Shown: one piece after another, positions 9,851 to 21,415 of the stretch
Position numbering within the stretch: position 1 is the first letter of the stretch
Layout: every line of letters starts with the position of its first letter
From: Gymnopilus junonius
Lineage: Eukaryota; Basidiomycota; Agaricomycetes; Agaricales; Galerinaceae
Length of the DNA: 29,280 bases
Reading direction: 5' to 3'
NCBI GenBank assembly: GCA_015501075.1
Contig: JADNYJ010000406.1
Coordinates: 1 to 29,280 of the forward strand
The notes under the pieces: generated by a model
Seen by the model: the letters and a program-made list of their open reading frames with translations, nothing else
Database searches by the model: none
Told to the model about the DNA's origin: nothing
Translations under genes and position numbers: made by a program

Positions 9851-11422
9851 TCGGTATTTTGGGCAAGGGCTGCTATTCCGATCTTCCAAAACCCAAAGCT
9901 CGGAATGGCTTAAAGGCAAAAATGGCACGACCGACACTCTTATAAGCATGGGAACTTGGATGTGGATCACATTGGCAATTTGGCAAGATAAGCGGAAGCC
10001 GCAATCATAAGGGTCACGGTTTGGGCCCAATTTAAACCCTTGAAAGGATAGTGTTGAGACTTGAGTAGCGTATTTGGCAAGGAGCTCCAATAATTTGCTT
10101 ACTCACCTTTTTGGCAGATTGAATTTGAGTCTAGATATTAAATTCAAGTGTGTATACAGTGAAGACTGATTTTGAAAAACTGAATTGACAACAAGGAAAG
10201 AAACTGCGCAGAATTTGAATCGTGAGCGCATCAGACTCGGATCGGTCCGGCGGACCTACTATTCCGCCAGACCCCCATCCTTGTCACTTGTGGACTGTTG
10301 TCAACTTATCGCCATCTACAGAAAGCTTGTTTGCCTTCGCTTGTACTAAGTACCAGTGGAAGTGTTTACTTTTTAATTGCCTTCTCATGATCATGGACTT
10401 ACAACAGTTCAACATAACTAAGTACTCTGACGGCCCGACTTCCATGTGCAATCTGCAGGCAGCATTCACTTCTAAAGAATCCAACGACAAACTTACGCAT
10501 TTTCTTCCATATCATCGTCCTTCTGGCCGCCTATTTTTCTTTCTCGATCATGATCGACTTGATCAAGGAGGATATGACATGCATCATTCTCTCTCATCTC
10601 TCGCAATATCCACTGCTCTCGGGTTCTGAAACAATACCTATCTGACAAGTAGTTAATGCTATTCTGTGCCTCTGTGGTCACTGACTGACAAGCTAATAGG
10701 TGATTCGGCGGCTTCAAAGTGCCATTTATTGAGGCGTAATATATCCAAGACTGGGATCAGCACAGCCATTTTGACCATGAGGCAAATATCCAAGTTCTGT
10801 AGGTCATATGTCATGTCCATCTTTTTGTTCAACGTTGTTGAGTAAGTCAGTGCTATCCTTCCGTCATGCAGGATTACCTACAAGTCATTCAATTATTCTT
10901 GAATGCACTAGGAATGTGGATTGATACCAGAGTCAAGAAGCATGACTGGACATATCTGATGCTTATCCTGATGCGTATCCTGTCAAGTTGTAACTCTTGA
11001 CGCTGATGGGAGGACAGAGCGCTGAGAAAGCTACTCTAAATGATTGGCTGATCATCTGCAGTTGCAGATTTATATGCTTTATTTGTGAAATGCTCTGCAC
11101 TCTAATCAAACGGTCGCAAAAACTTCTGCCTTTGAAAGCATCATGAGACACTGAACCGGATGACCTTGATGAGTATCATTTATTGAGTTGCTGCGTCACT
11201 CTAATTTTGCGGGCTTTAAGCTGGCTTATACACCCGTACGGATATGCCTCATTGCCTTTTTCACCCAATTATGGTGATTTCCGTCTACTCCGCTAACCAA
11301 CCAGAGTGTCCAATGGCAGTCGATGGAAATCATGCCAAGCATTGAAGCAATATATAATATTCCATCCTTGCTACTTGAAGGTGCCTGACGAGTTATTCAG
11401 CGCCCACTCTTGTTTTATCGAA
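9851..11422. other. Displaced permease upstream region and divergent intergenic DNA
   Basis: Before the hAT insertion the sequence from 9851 lay directly upstream of the permease start codon, so its 5' UTR and promoter are expected here on the minus strand. No gene is convincing. A plus-strand frame at 10222-10629 starts at GTG, has no motifs and shows no splice support. The right end, about 11200-11422, is the promoter side of the first DUF6533 gene. Confidence 0.5.
11351..11358 (+). promoter_or_regulatory. Putative TATA box of DUF6533 gene 1
   Basis: TATATAAT 72 bp upstream of the ATG at 11423. The tandem paralogue has a TATA-like element at nearly the same distance. Confidence 0.4.
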
Positions 11423-12957
11423 ATGCCGCCTCCCATTCCACCAGCTTCCGGAGGTGTACCTACCATACCTCACGACGCACTGATTGCACAAAAGCAAGGG
11501 CAGGCCGTCTTGATTTGGGCCATCGGAGCGTTAGTTGATCCATCCTTTATCCGAGTCGGTTCCGACGTTTTGTTTTTGACCTAACGTTTTGGCAGATTCT
11601 GTATCTTCGGCTGGGAGTGGCTTCTGTGCCTTCCTAAAGAATATCAACGGATCTGGATGAAACCAATAAATGTGAGTTTATCCTATAACTAATGTTGGTT
11701 GTTTTATTCTGATTGATATGTTTTTTAGGCTTCTAGCATTCTATACATCAGTGCGTATGGTTCTCAGACTATTTCTGGCCCATCCGACTAGCACTTAATA
11801 ATAGTCAACCGGTACTTTGGCCTTCTTCAGTGAGATAGACGTTATCGATAGAGAGAGGTCAAAATGCTAAGTATATTTTCAGACTATCCTTCGTTATTAC
11901 TCTGGTTGCAAACGCCTGGAGTCCCACAGCATGCAAACGTGCGTTCGGTTTTGGTTCCTCCTTTGGAGCCTCACAATTTTTGCAGATGTATTTTTCTTTG
12001 AGCCCGTTGGCGCCTTGATATCTACGGTCCTCTCTCAGATGATTTTGGGAAGTCGAGTATATGCCGTACGCGTTACTTTCTACTATGTTCTTGGTCCCTG
12101 TTAAGACAATTCGGACCATGCAGATTTTTGGGCAAAGTAAAGTTGTGGGCGCCATTCTTAGTGGGACCCTCTTGGTAGAGATTGTTATTGGCGGGATATC
12201 AATTAGCACTACCCATCCACGACTGGCTGTTCCTGGATCTACCGTCTCTCAGCCTCCATGTGGTGCTGTTATGGGCCCTTTTGGGTGGTTGGTCGCTTTC
12301 TGGGTAAGGGATTCTAGCTTTGAAGTTGATATGACCATTTATTAATCATGCGTACAGTCAATCCCTTTGTTTTACGATACCCTTACATTTTTGTAAGCTT
12401 TTCTATAATCATTTCACTGACTGACTTACCGTCCTGCTTTTCTTCAGATTCACGGCCTGGAAAGCTTACGAGTTTTGGAAAAAAGAAGTCAACACACCCT
12501 TGTTCGACATCATCTGGCGGGACGGTCTTCTGTATTTTTTCGCCATCTTCACGATGAACGCTGCCAATGTTGTCATCTTCCTCACTGTACCCGAGGCCCT
12601 TCGAGCAGTGAATCTAACGTAGAATCTGTCTTTCTTTTTATGTCACTGAAATTTACTGAATCAAATTTTACCTCCAGACCTACACTCATCTTGGAAGTCA
12701 TTTTGTCGTGTAGATTTGTCCTCAACCTTAGAGAAGCGCATAGCCTGTCCGTGTCGGGTTCGCAGTCATCACAACGGAAATGGACTGCCTATAATTCCAG
12801 AGCACCGGTCACTAAGTCCCAAGGCACTTCATTAGGCCAGGAAGATATCATCCCCTTCGGATCAACATCACTAAGGCTGCAACCCATGCATAGTGGTAGA
12901 GCTCGCGGCGAAGATATTCCTTACACTGATGTGAAGGTTCAGCCATGGAGTTCGTAA
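11423..12957 (+). CDS. DUF6533-domain seven-helix membrane protein, copy 1
   Basis: Ten exons: 11423-11529, 11596-11671, 11729-11750, 11805-11829, 11883-11938, 11986-12065, 12124-12303, 12358-12392, 12448-12618, 12678-12957. They join to 1032 nt, 343 aa, with no stop. The DUF6533 motif is clear near the N terminus: WEWLLCLPKEYQRIW, then L-Y-I-I-N-R-Y-F-G-L-L. Hydrophobic segments follow (ALISTVLSQMILGSRVYAI, GAILSGTLLVEIVIGGISIS, GPFGWLVAFW, LLYFFAIFTMNAANVVIF). The family is a large basidiomycete-specific set with a receptor-like topology and no established function. The C-terminal about 80 residues are polar and probably cytoplasmic. Exons 3 and 4 are only 22 and 25 nt. It lies head to tail with a paralogue at 13475. 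Confidence 0.92.
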
Positions 12958-13474
12958 TATGAATTTCTTTTACCCTTTTCTATTATATAGCGTCGAAGAA
13001 GTAATATTCGTAACTTGTTGTTAGTAATCGTTGCGAGAAAATAAATTATTGGCTGCAGTGTAACGGATGTTCCGACTCGGATTGGCAGACCACTGACAAG
13101 TATGAATCCAGAGCTAAAATATTCTCGGATCCGTTGTACAGATACTATGTGTGCCTAGCATGCAATGGTCGTGGGTGAAAGTAAATATCAAGTCTGCCAT
13201 GAATGAGGGGAGTCGATGCGCACAGAGAAGGATTAGATTTGGGTCAGGCTGAGGCACAAGGGGTCAAGCACGGCAATAGACGACATGCCATTGGATATAT
13301 CATTGTTGTGCGGGCTTCCCTTGACGTTCGGCCATGATGACCTCCGTTCTCCCCGCTACTGTCCAGGGAACTTTATTCTCCATTGGCACCGCAAGGGATA
13401 AAATAGTCCGTATAAATACCCCCTACTTTCAATGTTCCGAAGTTTCTTCTTCACCGTCTTCCCCGGTCGGCAAA
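12958..13474. other. Intergenic region between the two DUF6533 paralogues
   Basis: Holds the 3' end of copy 1 and the promoter of copy 2. No additional gene seen. Confidence 0.5.
13411..13418 (+). promoter_or_regulatory. Putative TATA box of DUF6533 gene 2
   Basis: TATAAATA 64 bp upstream of the ATG at 13475, in a C/T-rich leader. Confidence 0.45.
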
Positions 13475-15000
13475 ATGGCACTTCCTATCACGCAGACTTC
13501 TGGATCTACAATACCTCATGAAGCCTTAGTTCAACAGAAGCAGGGGCAAGCTATCATGATTTGGACCATCGGAGCGTCAGTTGTTGATTTATGGTTTTTC
13601 CGACGTGTATTTAACGTTCCCTGCAGATTTTGCATCTTCGGTTGGGAATGGCTTTTATGCCTTCCTAAGGAATATCAACGGATCTGGAAGCGACCAATGA
13701 ATGTAGTCTTGCGTTGTTACTGCTGTCCTATCCTTGGATCTGATAAATTAGTTCTAGGCTTCTAGCGTTCTCTATATTAGTACGTCCGAATATCCTGACT
13801 ACGCTTATTGTTCCCGTTGATTAGGCAATTGGCACTCAACAGTCAACCGATATTTTGGGCTCCTTCAGTAAGACAATATTCAAGGAGTCAGAAGCAAACT
13901 CATATGAATTGATCTTAGGCTTACTTTTGTAGTCACTCTTAATGCAAATGCATGGAGCCCTGCAGCATGCAAACGTGGGTTTCGCATTACTTTTATCATC
14001 ATCCGGCGTCATCAACTTCTTTGTAGATGTGTTCTATTTTGAACCTGTGGGCGCTTTAATATCTACTGTCATTTCCCAAATAATTTTAGGTAGTCGAGTA
14101 TATGCTGTACGTTAGATCAGCATCTTTTCTCTCTCTCTCTAAAATGGTTTAACCTTCCAGATTTTTGCACAAAACAAGGCTGTGGGTGCTGTCCTAGGAG
14201 GAACGCTTCTCGCAGAAGTTGTTATTGGTGGAATATCAATCAGCACTACTCATCCACCGCTACTAGCCATGGCTGCTTCTGGAACCCCTGGCTCTTGGCC
14301 ACCATGCTCCGCCGTCATGGGGCCGTTTGGGTGGCTAGTTGCTTTCTGGGTAAGAAAGCCTGACCTGGGATACTCTGCAGCTGATAAATTAATCTTACAA
14401 CAGTCTATACCATTAGTTTACGACACACTCACCTTCATGTAAGTTCTTCCACGCACAATGTCTTGGTCAGCGACTTAGTTTTTTTGTCACTGAAGGTTTA
14501 CAACTTGGAAGGCTTATGAATTTTGGAAAGCAGAAGTCGACACTCCTCTGTTTTCCATCATCTGGCGGGATGGTCTTCTATACTTCTTCGCAATCTTCTC
14601 AATGAATTTGACGAACGTGATCATCTTCCTGAGTGTCCCGCCGGCCCTTCGTGCGGTAAACCTGTCGTAGGTTCCAAGCAACCACTCCTCACTGCGTGTC
14701 GTTGACTTGAAGCTAATTTTTAGAGCTACCCTCGTACTAGAAGTTATTTTATCCTGTAGACTTATCCTCAATCTGAGAGGCGCACCCAGTCTCTCAGTCT
14801 CTAATTCGCAGGTGTCCCAACCAAAAGGCAGCGCCAACAATTCGAAGATGCCATTCAACAGATCTCATGTTGCCCTCGCTGATCAGGAAGACGTCGGCCC
14901 TGTCGAAACGGCATCAGTGAGGCTGGAACCTGTGCGGGGTGGAAGGGCTAAAGACGATACCTCCTGCATGGAAATGAAAGTACGGCCCTGGAATCCGTGA
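13475..15000 (+). CDS. DUF6533-domain seven-helix membrane protein, copy 2 (tandem paralogue)
   Basis: Ten exons: 13475-13575, 13627-13702, 13758-13779, 13843-13867, 13919-13974, 14027-14106, 14161-14349, 14404-14438, 14496-14666, 14724-15000. They give 1032 nt, 343 aa, the same length as copy 1. All nine intron positions and phases match copy 1; only exons 1, 7 and 10 differ in length. Shared blocks include FCIFGWEWLLCLPKEYQRIW, ILGSRVYAIF, GPFGWLVAFW, IIWRDGLLYFFAIF and LEVILSCR. Intron sequences are largely different, so the duplication is not recent. The C-terminal tail is the most diverged part but keeps a common end (V-x-P-W). The ligand and function are unknown. Confidence 0.92.
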
Positions 15001-15333
15001 TATATTCCTTTGTCGTTCTAGTCCTTTTACTGGACGACCTTCCGGTGTTCAAGGAGCCAAGACAACTGTAATGTATAGCTATATAATTCTGAGTACTGAT
15101 TTCAAAGATAATAAATTATTGGTAAAAGAAAAGTTACAACAGAAGGCCAGAAGAGTGGCAAAGGGACGTCCTGAGCATCGGAGGTACTATTCCGACGCAG
15201 CCCTGTCTGCATTGAGCAACTGCAAAGACCTTGGCATGCAGGTATCACGTATATGACAAATTACTGCCACTACTGTAAAAGGACGAGAACGACGTTCGAA
15301 AGACGGAATTGCATATGGCCTAGGCACTGAGAG
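15001..15333. other. Convergent intergenic region between DUF6533 copy 2 and Trs65
   Basis: Presumed 3' UTRs of two convergent genes. A 61-codon plus-strand frame (15071-15256) has no motif or homologue that I recognise and is not called. Confidence 0.45.
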
Positions 15334-18300
15334 CTAATCATTCGGGTCATGCACTACCACGTCCAGCACAGATCTGGAAGGGAATGTGAGAGTTGAAGGT
15401 AGGTCAAGCCACAAAGCACATACCGCAAATTTGTCGAAAACCCAGACTCGACATCAGTCAGCGTTAACGTATCAATGGAATGAACACCAGGTGAAACAGC
15501 AACGAAGTTCATTCGGACCGACTGACACGCGGAAGGACGCAAAGGTCTAAAAGCGATAAAACAAAAACAAGGTCAAGTCCATGTCGAACGTCGCCCTGGA
15601 ACACGAAAGAGTTTCCTTACCCAATGCGTATTCGACTTTCTAAAGGCAACACGCCCGGATACCCCATCTTCTTGGCAACATCGCTCCCGCCGTCATACAC
15701 ACCGACATCTGCCCCGCCTCTCCTCCTCCGTCTTCTATCCGGGCACGTCACCTCAAACCTCCTCGGCCACGTGCTCTGGTTAAACACAAAAATATCCAAC
15801 GTGAAGACATCCAATGGATAGATCTTCCCCGGTCCCAGAATAACCTCCTTACTGCTCTTCTTCTCATACGGCAGTGGCATCAACCCAACCGATACAACAA
15901 TGTTCTCGCCACTCACACTGGACGCCTGCAGCTTCGCCAACATCTTCTGCTCCCCGAATGCTCCAGAGACAAATGGCAGAGGCGTCTGTGGCATCGTCCC
16001 TGAAGCATAATCGCCACCAGCGACCCCACGCTCTCTCCGAATCTCAACGCTCAGTCCAACATTCCCATGACTGGAGGATGCCACCGGAGCTTGAGACGTC
16101 GGTGTGGGAGGTAAAGCTGACTTGGAGGGGAAAGAGGGATAAGCCGGGGTGATCGGTATATCTGCTGCGTACGGCATGTCAAGATTGCCTCCATCCATTT
16201 CTAGCACTAGTGGAATGGGAGCAGGAGGGGGAATATGGCCTGTAAGAGGCAAAGGCGGGAGGGGAGGAGCACTATACGTCGTCGGTGAACGGAGGTACTG
16301 GGCCGCTGAGGCTGGGTTGGACATTAGAACTTGCGAGGTAGGTCGGCTGGAAATCATAGGTGAAGGATCTGGCAGCCTGGTTGAAGCCCGACTGGGTGTA
16401 AGATTCTTGAGCGTTCGTCCAGCAAAGTTGACTCCTGGCGCAAGGGTGAAGCGTTTGCTGCCAGCAGTAGCCGAGTATTGTGGCGTTGAGCTACCTGCGT
16501 TCATGCCGGGCATGCCTGGAGTGCCAGTGTTGGTGTTAGCACTGTGTAGAGCAAACACAGGGAATGGTGATGGAGGTTCTGGGAGGATGTTCGGATAGCT
16601 GGCGGTGGGATCACTGGGATCAAGAGCAGACGGTTGAACCTGCTGGGCAGTTAAGTCGAGCACACAGTTCCAACGAGAAGAAAATGTCCGAGTGGGATAC
16701 GACAAGGCTTGCGTATCCGGATTGAGCGAGTCTGTCATAGACGAGGATGGGAAGTACGGTTTGCCGAAAATATTGATGGTCACCGCTCTCTGAAGTTCAG
16801 GAGATATACCATCATTTGCGTTTCTGGCGAAGGAGAAGCCGTCTATCTCTTCTGGAGACCGCATGAAGGTGACAGCGTAAAGTAAATTATACTGAGCGAG
16901 AGGCCCAATCATCAACGGGAAGGTATTCTTTGCTGCTTCTGGGCTGAAACGGTGGTCACCCCATGCGATGAGTGTTGCTTTAGCACCTTCTCCTCCAATG
17001 GTAACGTCAACCTTCTCAACCATGAAACCAGCACTCATGCCTAAATCTCCAGAATTTTCAATTTCAACACATAGGACGACCGTCCGCTCTTCGCTGCCGG
17101 CTTCTCTCCTTTCTCGCTCTTTCTGTTCCTCATCGAGGTCGTCATGTGCACCCTCTGTTTCAGGCAGAAGAACGTAAGGCACAAAGACGGTGCGCATTCG
17201 AACTCGAAAACCAGACACCGTCTGTAGCGTCTTGCGATATGATTTGCGTAGAGTTGGATGGGCTTTCCTGACAGCTGTCATTGGAGAAGGCGACGGCTGG
17301 ACAGGTGTGTCCACTAGAACAGGCGGTAAAGAGAATAGTTTCTGTCGTGAAACAGTTCCAAGTCGAAGGGAAGGTAGATTCATTTCCGAAGGGCCGATTT
17401 TGTGAAAAGTTGTCCCTGGTTGTTATTCAGTCAACCGCCTGAAGAAATACAATGTACGCATACCTGCCAACAAACCACCTAGCAGATTGACTTCTTCTAA
17501 CCCGTCGAGGAGCTTGGCCTCTTCTTCAGTACCGGGGACGTTTGCTGATACGTCCTTAGGTGTCTCAGGTGATGCATATCCCACTGAGGCAAAGAATCGC
17601 GCCAGCGGATGATTGGGTTGTGTTGGTATTGGCTTTTCCCGGAGAGTGACAGAAACGGTCAAACAGAGTAGTGGATTGTTGAAAGCAAGCCTCAGGAACG
17701 CTATCAATGAGCAGTTAGTGCATTGAAAGCTAAAAGAAAGCGCATACATACAAACTGTTAGACTCATTCGGTATATCGCCACCCAGTTCTTGTCTCCTTC
17801 AGACCACAAAAGGGCAAGAGATTCAGGAGAATTTTCTGACGTGTTGCTGCCCCATATGTTGGCTACCAGTATCGTTCCTTCTGACATCGTGTACTTGCGG
17901 TCCTGGTCAGCAGTGGCGGGCATAGGATTTGGGGTACTAGGCGGAAGTATCGAAGGATGCAGTCGGCCACCTGTTCTTCCTGGAAGTCCCGTCCGAGGTG
18001 TCCCTAGTAGCCTGGATGTTCGGGGTATTTCTGCAACGGCTGGAGCAGAAGATATATATGATGCTTCTAATGATACTTGAACATGGCCCAAAAGGTCAAG
18101 GAGGACCTCAGGGGGTTCATTTGGGTCTTCTGGGTCTTCGTCAGATGGATTTTCGATGCGCAGAACCAGGAAGGAATGTAGCTGTTCGTCTGACATTCGT
18201 AAATCGGCGGCAATATGGCAGCCCAGTAGGGTATCTCACCAAAAAATGCTTGTTTTCTTTCTATAGCGGTCGTCTGAGCTCTTTCCAGCCAAACATCCAC

Positions 18301-18390
18301 TGGCGTTTCCGGTGGAAATGGGAGAGATGTATCGGGTATCAGGAGATTGAGGATGGCAGTAGAGAATACTTGGTCTAGGGATGCAGCCAT
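15334..18390 (-). CDS. TRS65: TRAPP complex subunit Trs65-like protein
   Basis: Six exons: 18390-18240, 18189-17752, 17700-17464, 17415-15621, 15546-15424, 15373-15334. Introns are 48-74 nt and the CDS sums to 2784 nt, 927 aa, without a break. The N-terminal half has the Trs65 features DEQLHSFLVLRIENPSDED, then F-L-R-L-A-F-N-N-P-L-L-C-L-T. Later come V-V-L-C-V-E-I-E-N-S-G with a beta-sandwich-like region and V-E-K-V-D-V-T-I-G-G-E. A Pro/Ser-rich, probably disordered insert spans roughly residues 540-735. The C terminus (F-V-A-V-S-P-G-V-H-S-I-D, then R-S-V-L-D-V-V-V-H) is the conserved closing domain. In yeast Trs65 helps assemble and dimerise TRAPPII, the Rab GEF of the late Golgi, and affects cell-wall glucan. 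The assignment rests on recalled family motifs; no search was run. Confidence 0.85.
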
Positions 18391-18828
18391 TGAGAGAGCG
18401 TGTTACAAAGTGTATAAAATGATGAGACTCATGAAAGAAAGCGCGTTGGCCAGCGGGATAGACGACGGACTAGAGTGCGGACAACGCAGCATTGTTTGGC
18501 TAACCCGCGGAAACCAAATACTCAAAGGCCTATCTACTATTGCGCTATAGAGAGTCAAGCTTGTTCTACGCGATGAGGAACCCCCCTCTAAGTATCTTCA
18601 GCCTGAGCGACGCCGAACACGAAGTCTACACTTCAAGTCTCAATAGATTAATGCCGTTGAACCTTTCGGAGGATCGCACGAAAAACAATGACATTGTCCA
18701 GCATTCGACACTCTGTGTGGCCCGAGTGAAATATTGGTTGCGGTGCCGGTTAGATATAAGGTGACTTTCATCGTTTCTCGCCTTTCACTGTGATGTCTTA
18801 TTTTGCCTTTGGGTCGTAGATTTTAAAG
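18391..18828. promoter_or_regulatory. Divergent promoter region between Trs65 and the Crinkler-like gene
   Basis: About 440 bp separate the divergent starts. A plus-strand frame at 18540-18764 could be an upstream exon of the Crinkler-like gene (a donor GTGACT near 18762 faces an acceptor GTCGTAG at about 18820), but the phases do not fit cleanly, so it is not joined. Confidence 0.35.
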
Positions 18829-20975
18829 ATGTTCTCGCCGAATTTGGATGAGCACGAGCAACTGACTGGACAGGAATTCTTTACTATTCTAAGGCTTATT
18901 GTTCACGCTGCAAACGGAAAGGAGCTCAGCGAATCGTTGTCATTTATTCAAAGTGCGTCACTTTCTTCATCTCCTAACGACGTTTCATCGTTAATTTGGC
19001 TTGTCTAGCCACCCCCTCAGGTTCGCTCACCCCTTATAAACCCAAGGATCAATCCTAAATATCCTTTTCAGAGTTAGAATTTGCCGAAACAAGCGGCATG
19101 CCTACTACAACTTTGATGAATGAGTCTGCGATTGGTGAGCGACAGACTTTCATGGGTTTGCCACTTACATTGTTAAAATTGTTTACCATTTACCACCTCT
19201 CTGAACTCCCGGATGCATCTCCGATCCGCCAAATCCTTTCCCTCTCCAGACAAACGTAAACGCGAAGCTGCCGATGAAAGTCCCTCCGAGAAACGGCACC
19301 GAATTCGTGTGTTTTCTTGCTTTCTAAGTTCTTCATTAACCTAACACCATATTCTAGTCGAAAAATATGTTGACGATACTGATGGAGGGGTATTTTGGAC
19401 TTCTGGGCCTGTTGGTGGACGAAAGTAGGAGAAACACCACGGCCGCTAACCAAAACGGTCGGAGTAAGTCGTAATACCTCAGAGGGTCCAGAGATTATTC
19501 TCGACCAGCAGAATGCGAAGTTGTGGAAGGGCATCCATTCCTTCCACAGACTGTTCGGGCCCTTTTATACCGAAAGGAATACGATGTAGCGAAAGAGCTT
19601 TTAGACAAAAAGCATTTCCGAAGGGCTGTGATGATTTTGTGCGGTCATCCAGGTATAGGTATGTCATAATCCACTCCAAGTAATATGGCTGTATTGATCA
19701 CTGTTGGCGGATCGCCTGTCTAAAAATCTCCCGACTATCTTCGAGACTTCCAAGGAAGTACTCTTTTCCAGTACCAAGGGCGTCGTCCATATCAGTAAGA
19801 ATGCACAGTTTCATGTCCTTGAGACATTAATACCGTCCGGTACTTGGGCCCTCGTAGATGCTCATCCGGCATTCACAGCGTCAGCGAGCTTCCTGTGGGC
19901 ACTACAAGCAAATTTTTGTATTCTTCTCGCAGCTTCGCCGCGCAGGCGTCTCTGGCAGGATTGGTCCCGGGATTACGAAAAATGTTTCGTTTACATCAAA
20001 CCATGGGGTTTAGATGAGCTGATACAAGGGTATGATTTTTCCCAATCACTGCGGGTCCCGTTTATCACTGCTCGCGTCCCTCTCAGGCGATATCTACAAC
20101 TTAGCATCAAAGTACCAAGTGAACAACAACTAGCAGACTTTTACACCAACTGCTTATCATTATGCGACGAAGCCGAGCGACTACGAATCTAAGCTGGCTG
20201 GTCTTTTTGAGGTAAAATCCCCGGACATGCTTATACAGGAGCTCAAGTGTATGAACCTACAACAAATGGATAGAGCCGACCATCTCTCTCATAGACTGTT
20301 TCTAGCCGTCCCAGAAGGCAACAACAGAGAAGAGATGGCCATCACTATTCCGACTCAGAGGCTTGCCCAATGTCTCTATAACTACGACTTGAGTCACCAT
20401 AGCCACACCATACGTGCGTATCTCAAGATGGCCTGGCCAACCTTTCGTGCTGTTCCACCTGCTGGGTACATGTTTGAATTTGCGGCTCACGAACTGCTTG
20501 TGGGCGGTACGAAGTTAACCGCTTATCCGATGAAGGGTGAGGAAACGGCTATTAACATTACTTACCAACCAGCCCAGAAATCAATGGGAATGAATTTCTG
20601 CCTCTGGATTTTCCACCTTGTGAGGCGATGTATCTTGGCTATATTTCTAGGACTATCACTCCGGAATCTCTATCTCCAAAAAAGTATTATCAAGACAGCA
20701 TCCCATCAGAAGTGATATTGGACTTGTTCGTGTTCGACGAGGCCGAAAATGTGGTCACGGTCTTTCAAATGGGTGTTGGAAAGACCATCGATTTAAACCA
20801 GACCCAGGTCCTGGAAATTCTTCAGGCTGTGAAAAAGTGGCCGACCTTAAAGCCCTCCGTGCGCTATATTCTTTCAACTTCGTTCCACTATGGCGGTCGC
20901 TGTGCACTTCCCGTTGGATTTGAGAATCTGTTAACTATGTACAGTGCTGAGCTACCGAAATTGGATGATTACTGA
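18829..20975 (+). pseudogene. Crinkler/RHS-like P-loop NTPase gene, broken at the Walker A loop and once more downstream
   Basis: Readable exons: 18829-18952, 19009-19020 (a 12-nt micro-exon), 19072-19134, 19250-19306, 19358-19424, 19483-19658, then about 19704-20150, about 20140-20536 in another frame, and 20578-20975. Typical features of this class appear in order: RALLYRKEYDVAKELLDKKH, R-R-A-V-M-I-L-C-G-H-P-G-I-G, WALVDAH, ILLAASPRR, Y-I-K-P-W-G-L-D-E-L and a late V-I-L-D-L-F-V-F-D segment. In fungi such proteins combine a P-loop NTPase with a nuclease-like C-terminal domain and are suspected in conflict or effector roles. The Walker A Lys-Thr cannot be recovered: after G-I-G only about 46 nt remain before the next conserved residues, with TGA in the useful frame. 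A second frame change lies at about 20140-20150. The 41-nt intron at 20537-20577 restores the last frame. The true N terminus may lie upstream. Confidence 0.72.
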
Positions 20976-21415
20976 ACATGCATTAATTAAAAAGAACGAC
21001 GCATGTCCTTCAACTGTAAACGATGTACTATAGTTCGTGTAATTGAACATTAGAACATTTTATTTGATTGAATGTTTGAAGTTCGGACGAAGGTTTAGGA
21101 GAGCGGAAGAAGCCGAAGTTCAGTTGCTCCGCGACAAGTTTTGCTTTCGCTTTTCTTGTCAAAGTTCACCTGTACTCCAGCCTACTCTGAATAACCCAGA
21201 GTCGACACGTTTTCTCAACATCACGCAATTGACCAATCATTTTTGTTGTCGGATATGAGCAAAGAAGGCGGACCACGGTTCTGAGACGGCGCATTCAGGT
21301 CACCTGGACTTCTGTGTCATTCCGTTCATAAAGCTGGTATTTATTCCGGTCTTCATTCACGTTGCTCAAGTCCAAGCTTCAGTCAAGTACTCTTCTTCTG
21401 ATTTCCATTGAAACG
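20976..21415. other. Intergenic region upstream of the GST gene
   Basis: Presumed terminator of the broken NTPase gene followed by the GST promoter. A CCAAT motif occurs at about 21232. No gene was recognised. Confidence 0.45.

Noticed and set aside
10222..10629. Plus-strand 135-codon frame in the displaced permease upstream region
   Set aside because: Starts at GTG, has no motif, and composition is like the surrounding non-coding DNA.
15071..15256. 61-codon plus-strand frame after DUF6533 copy 2
   Set aside because: No motif or splice partner; probably chance in a 3' flank.
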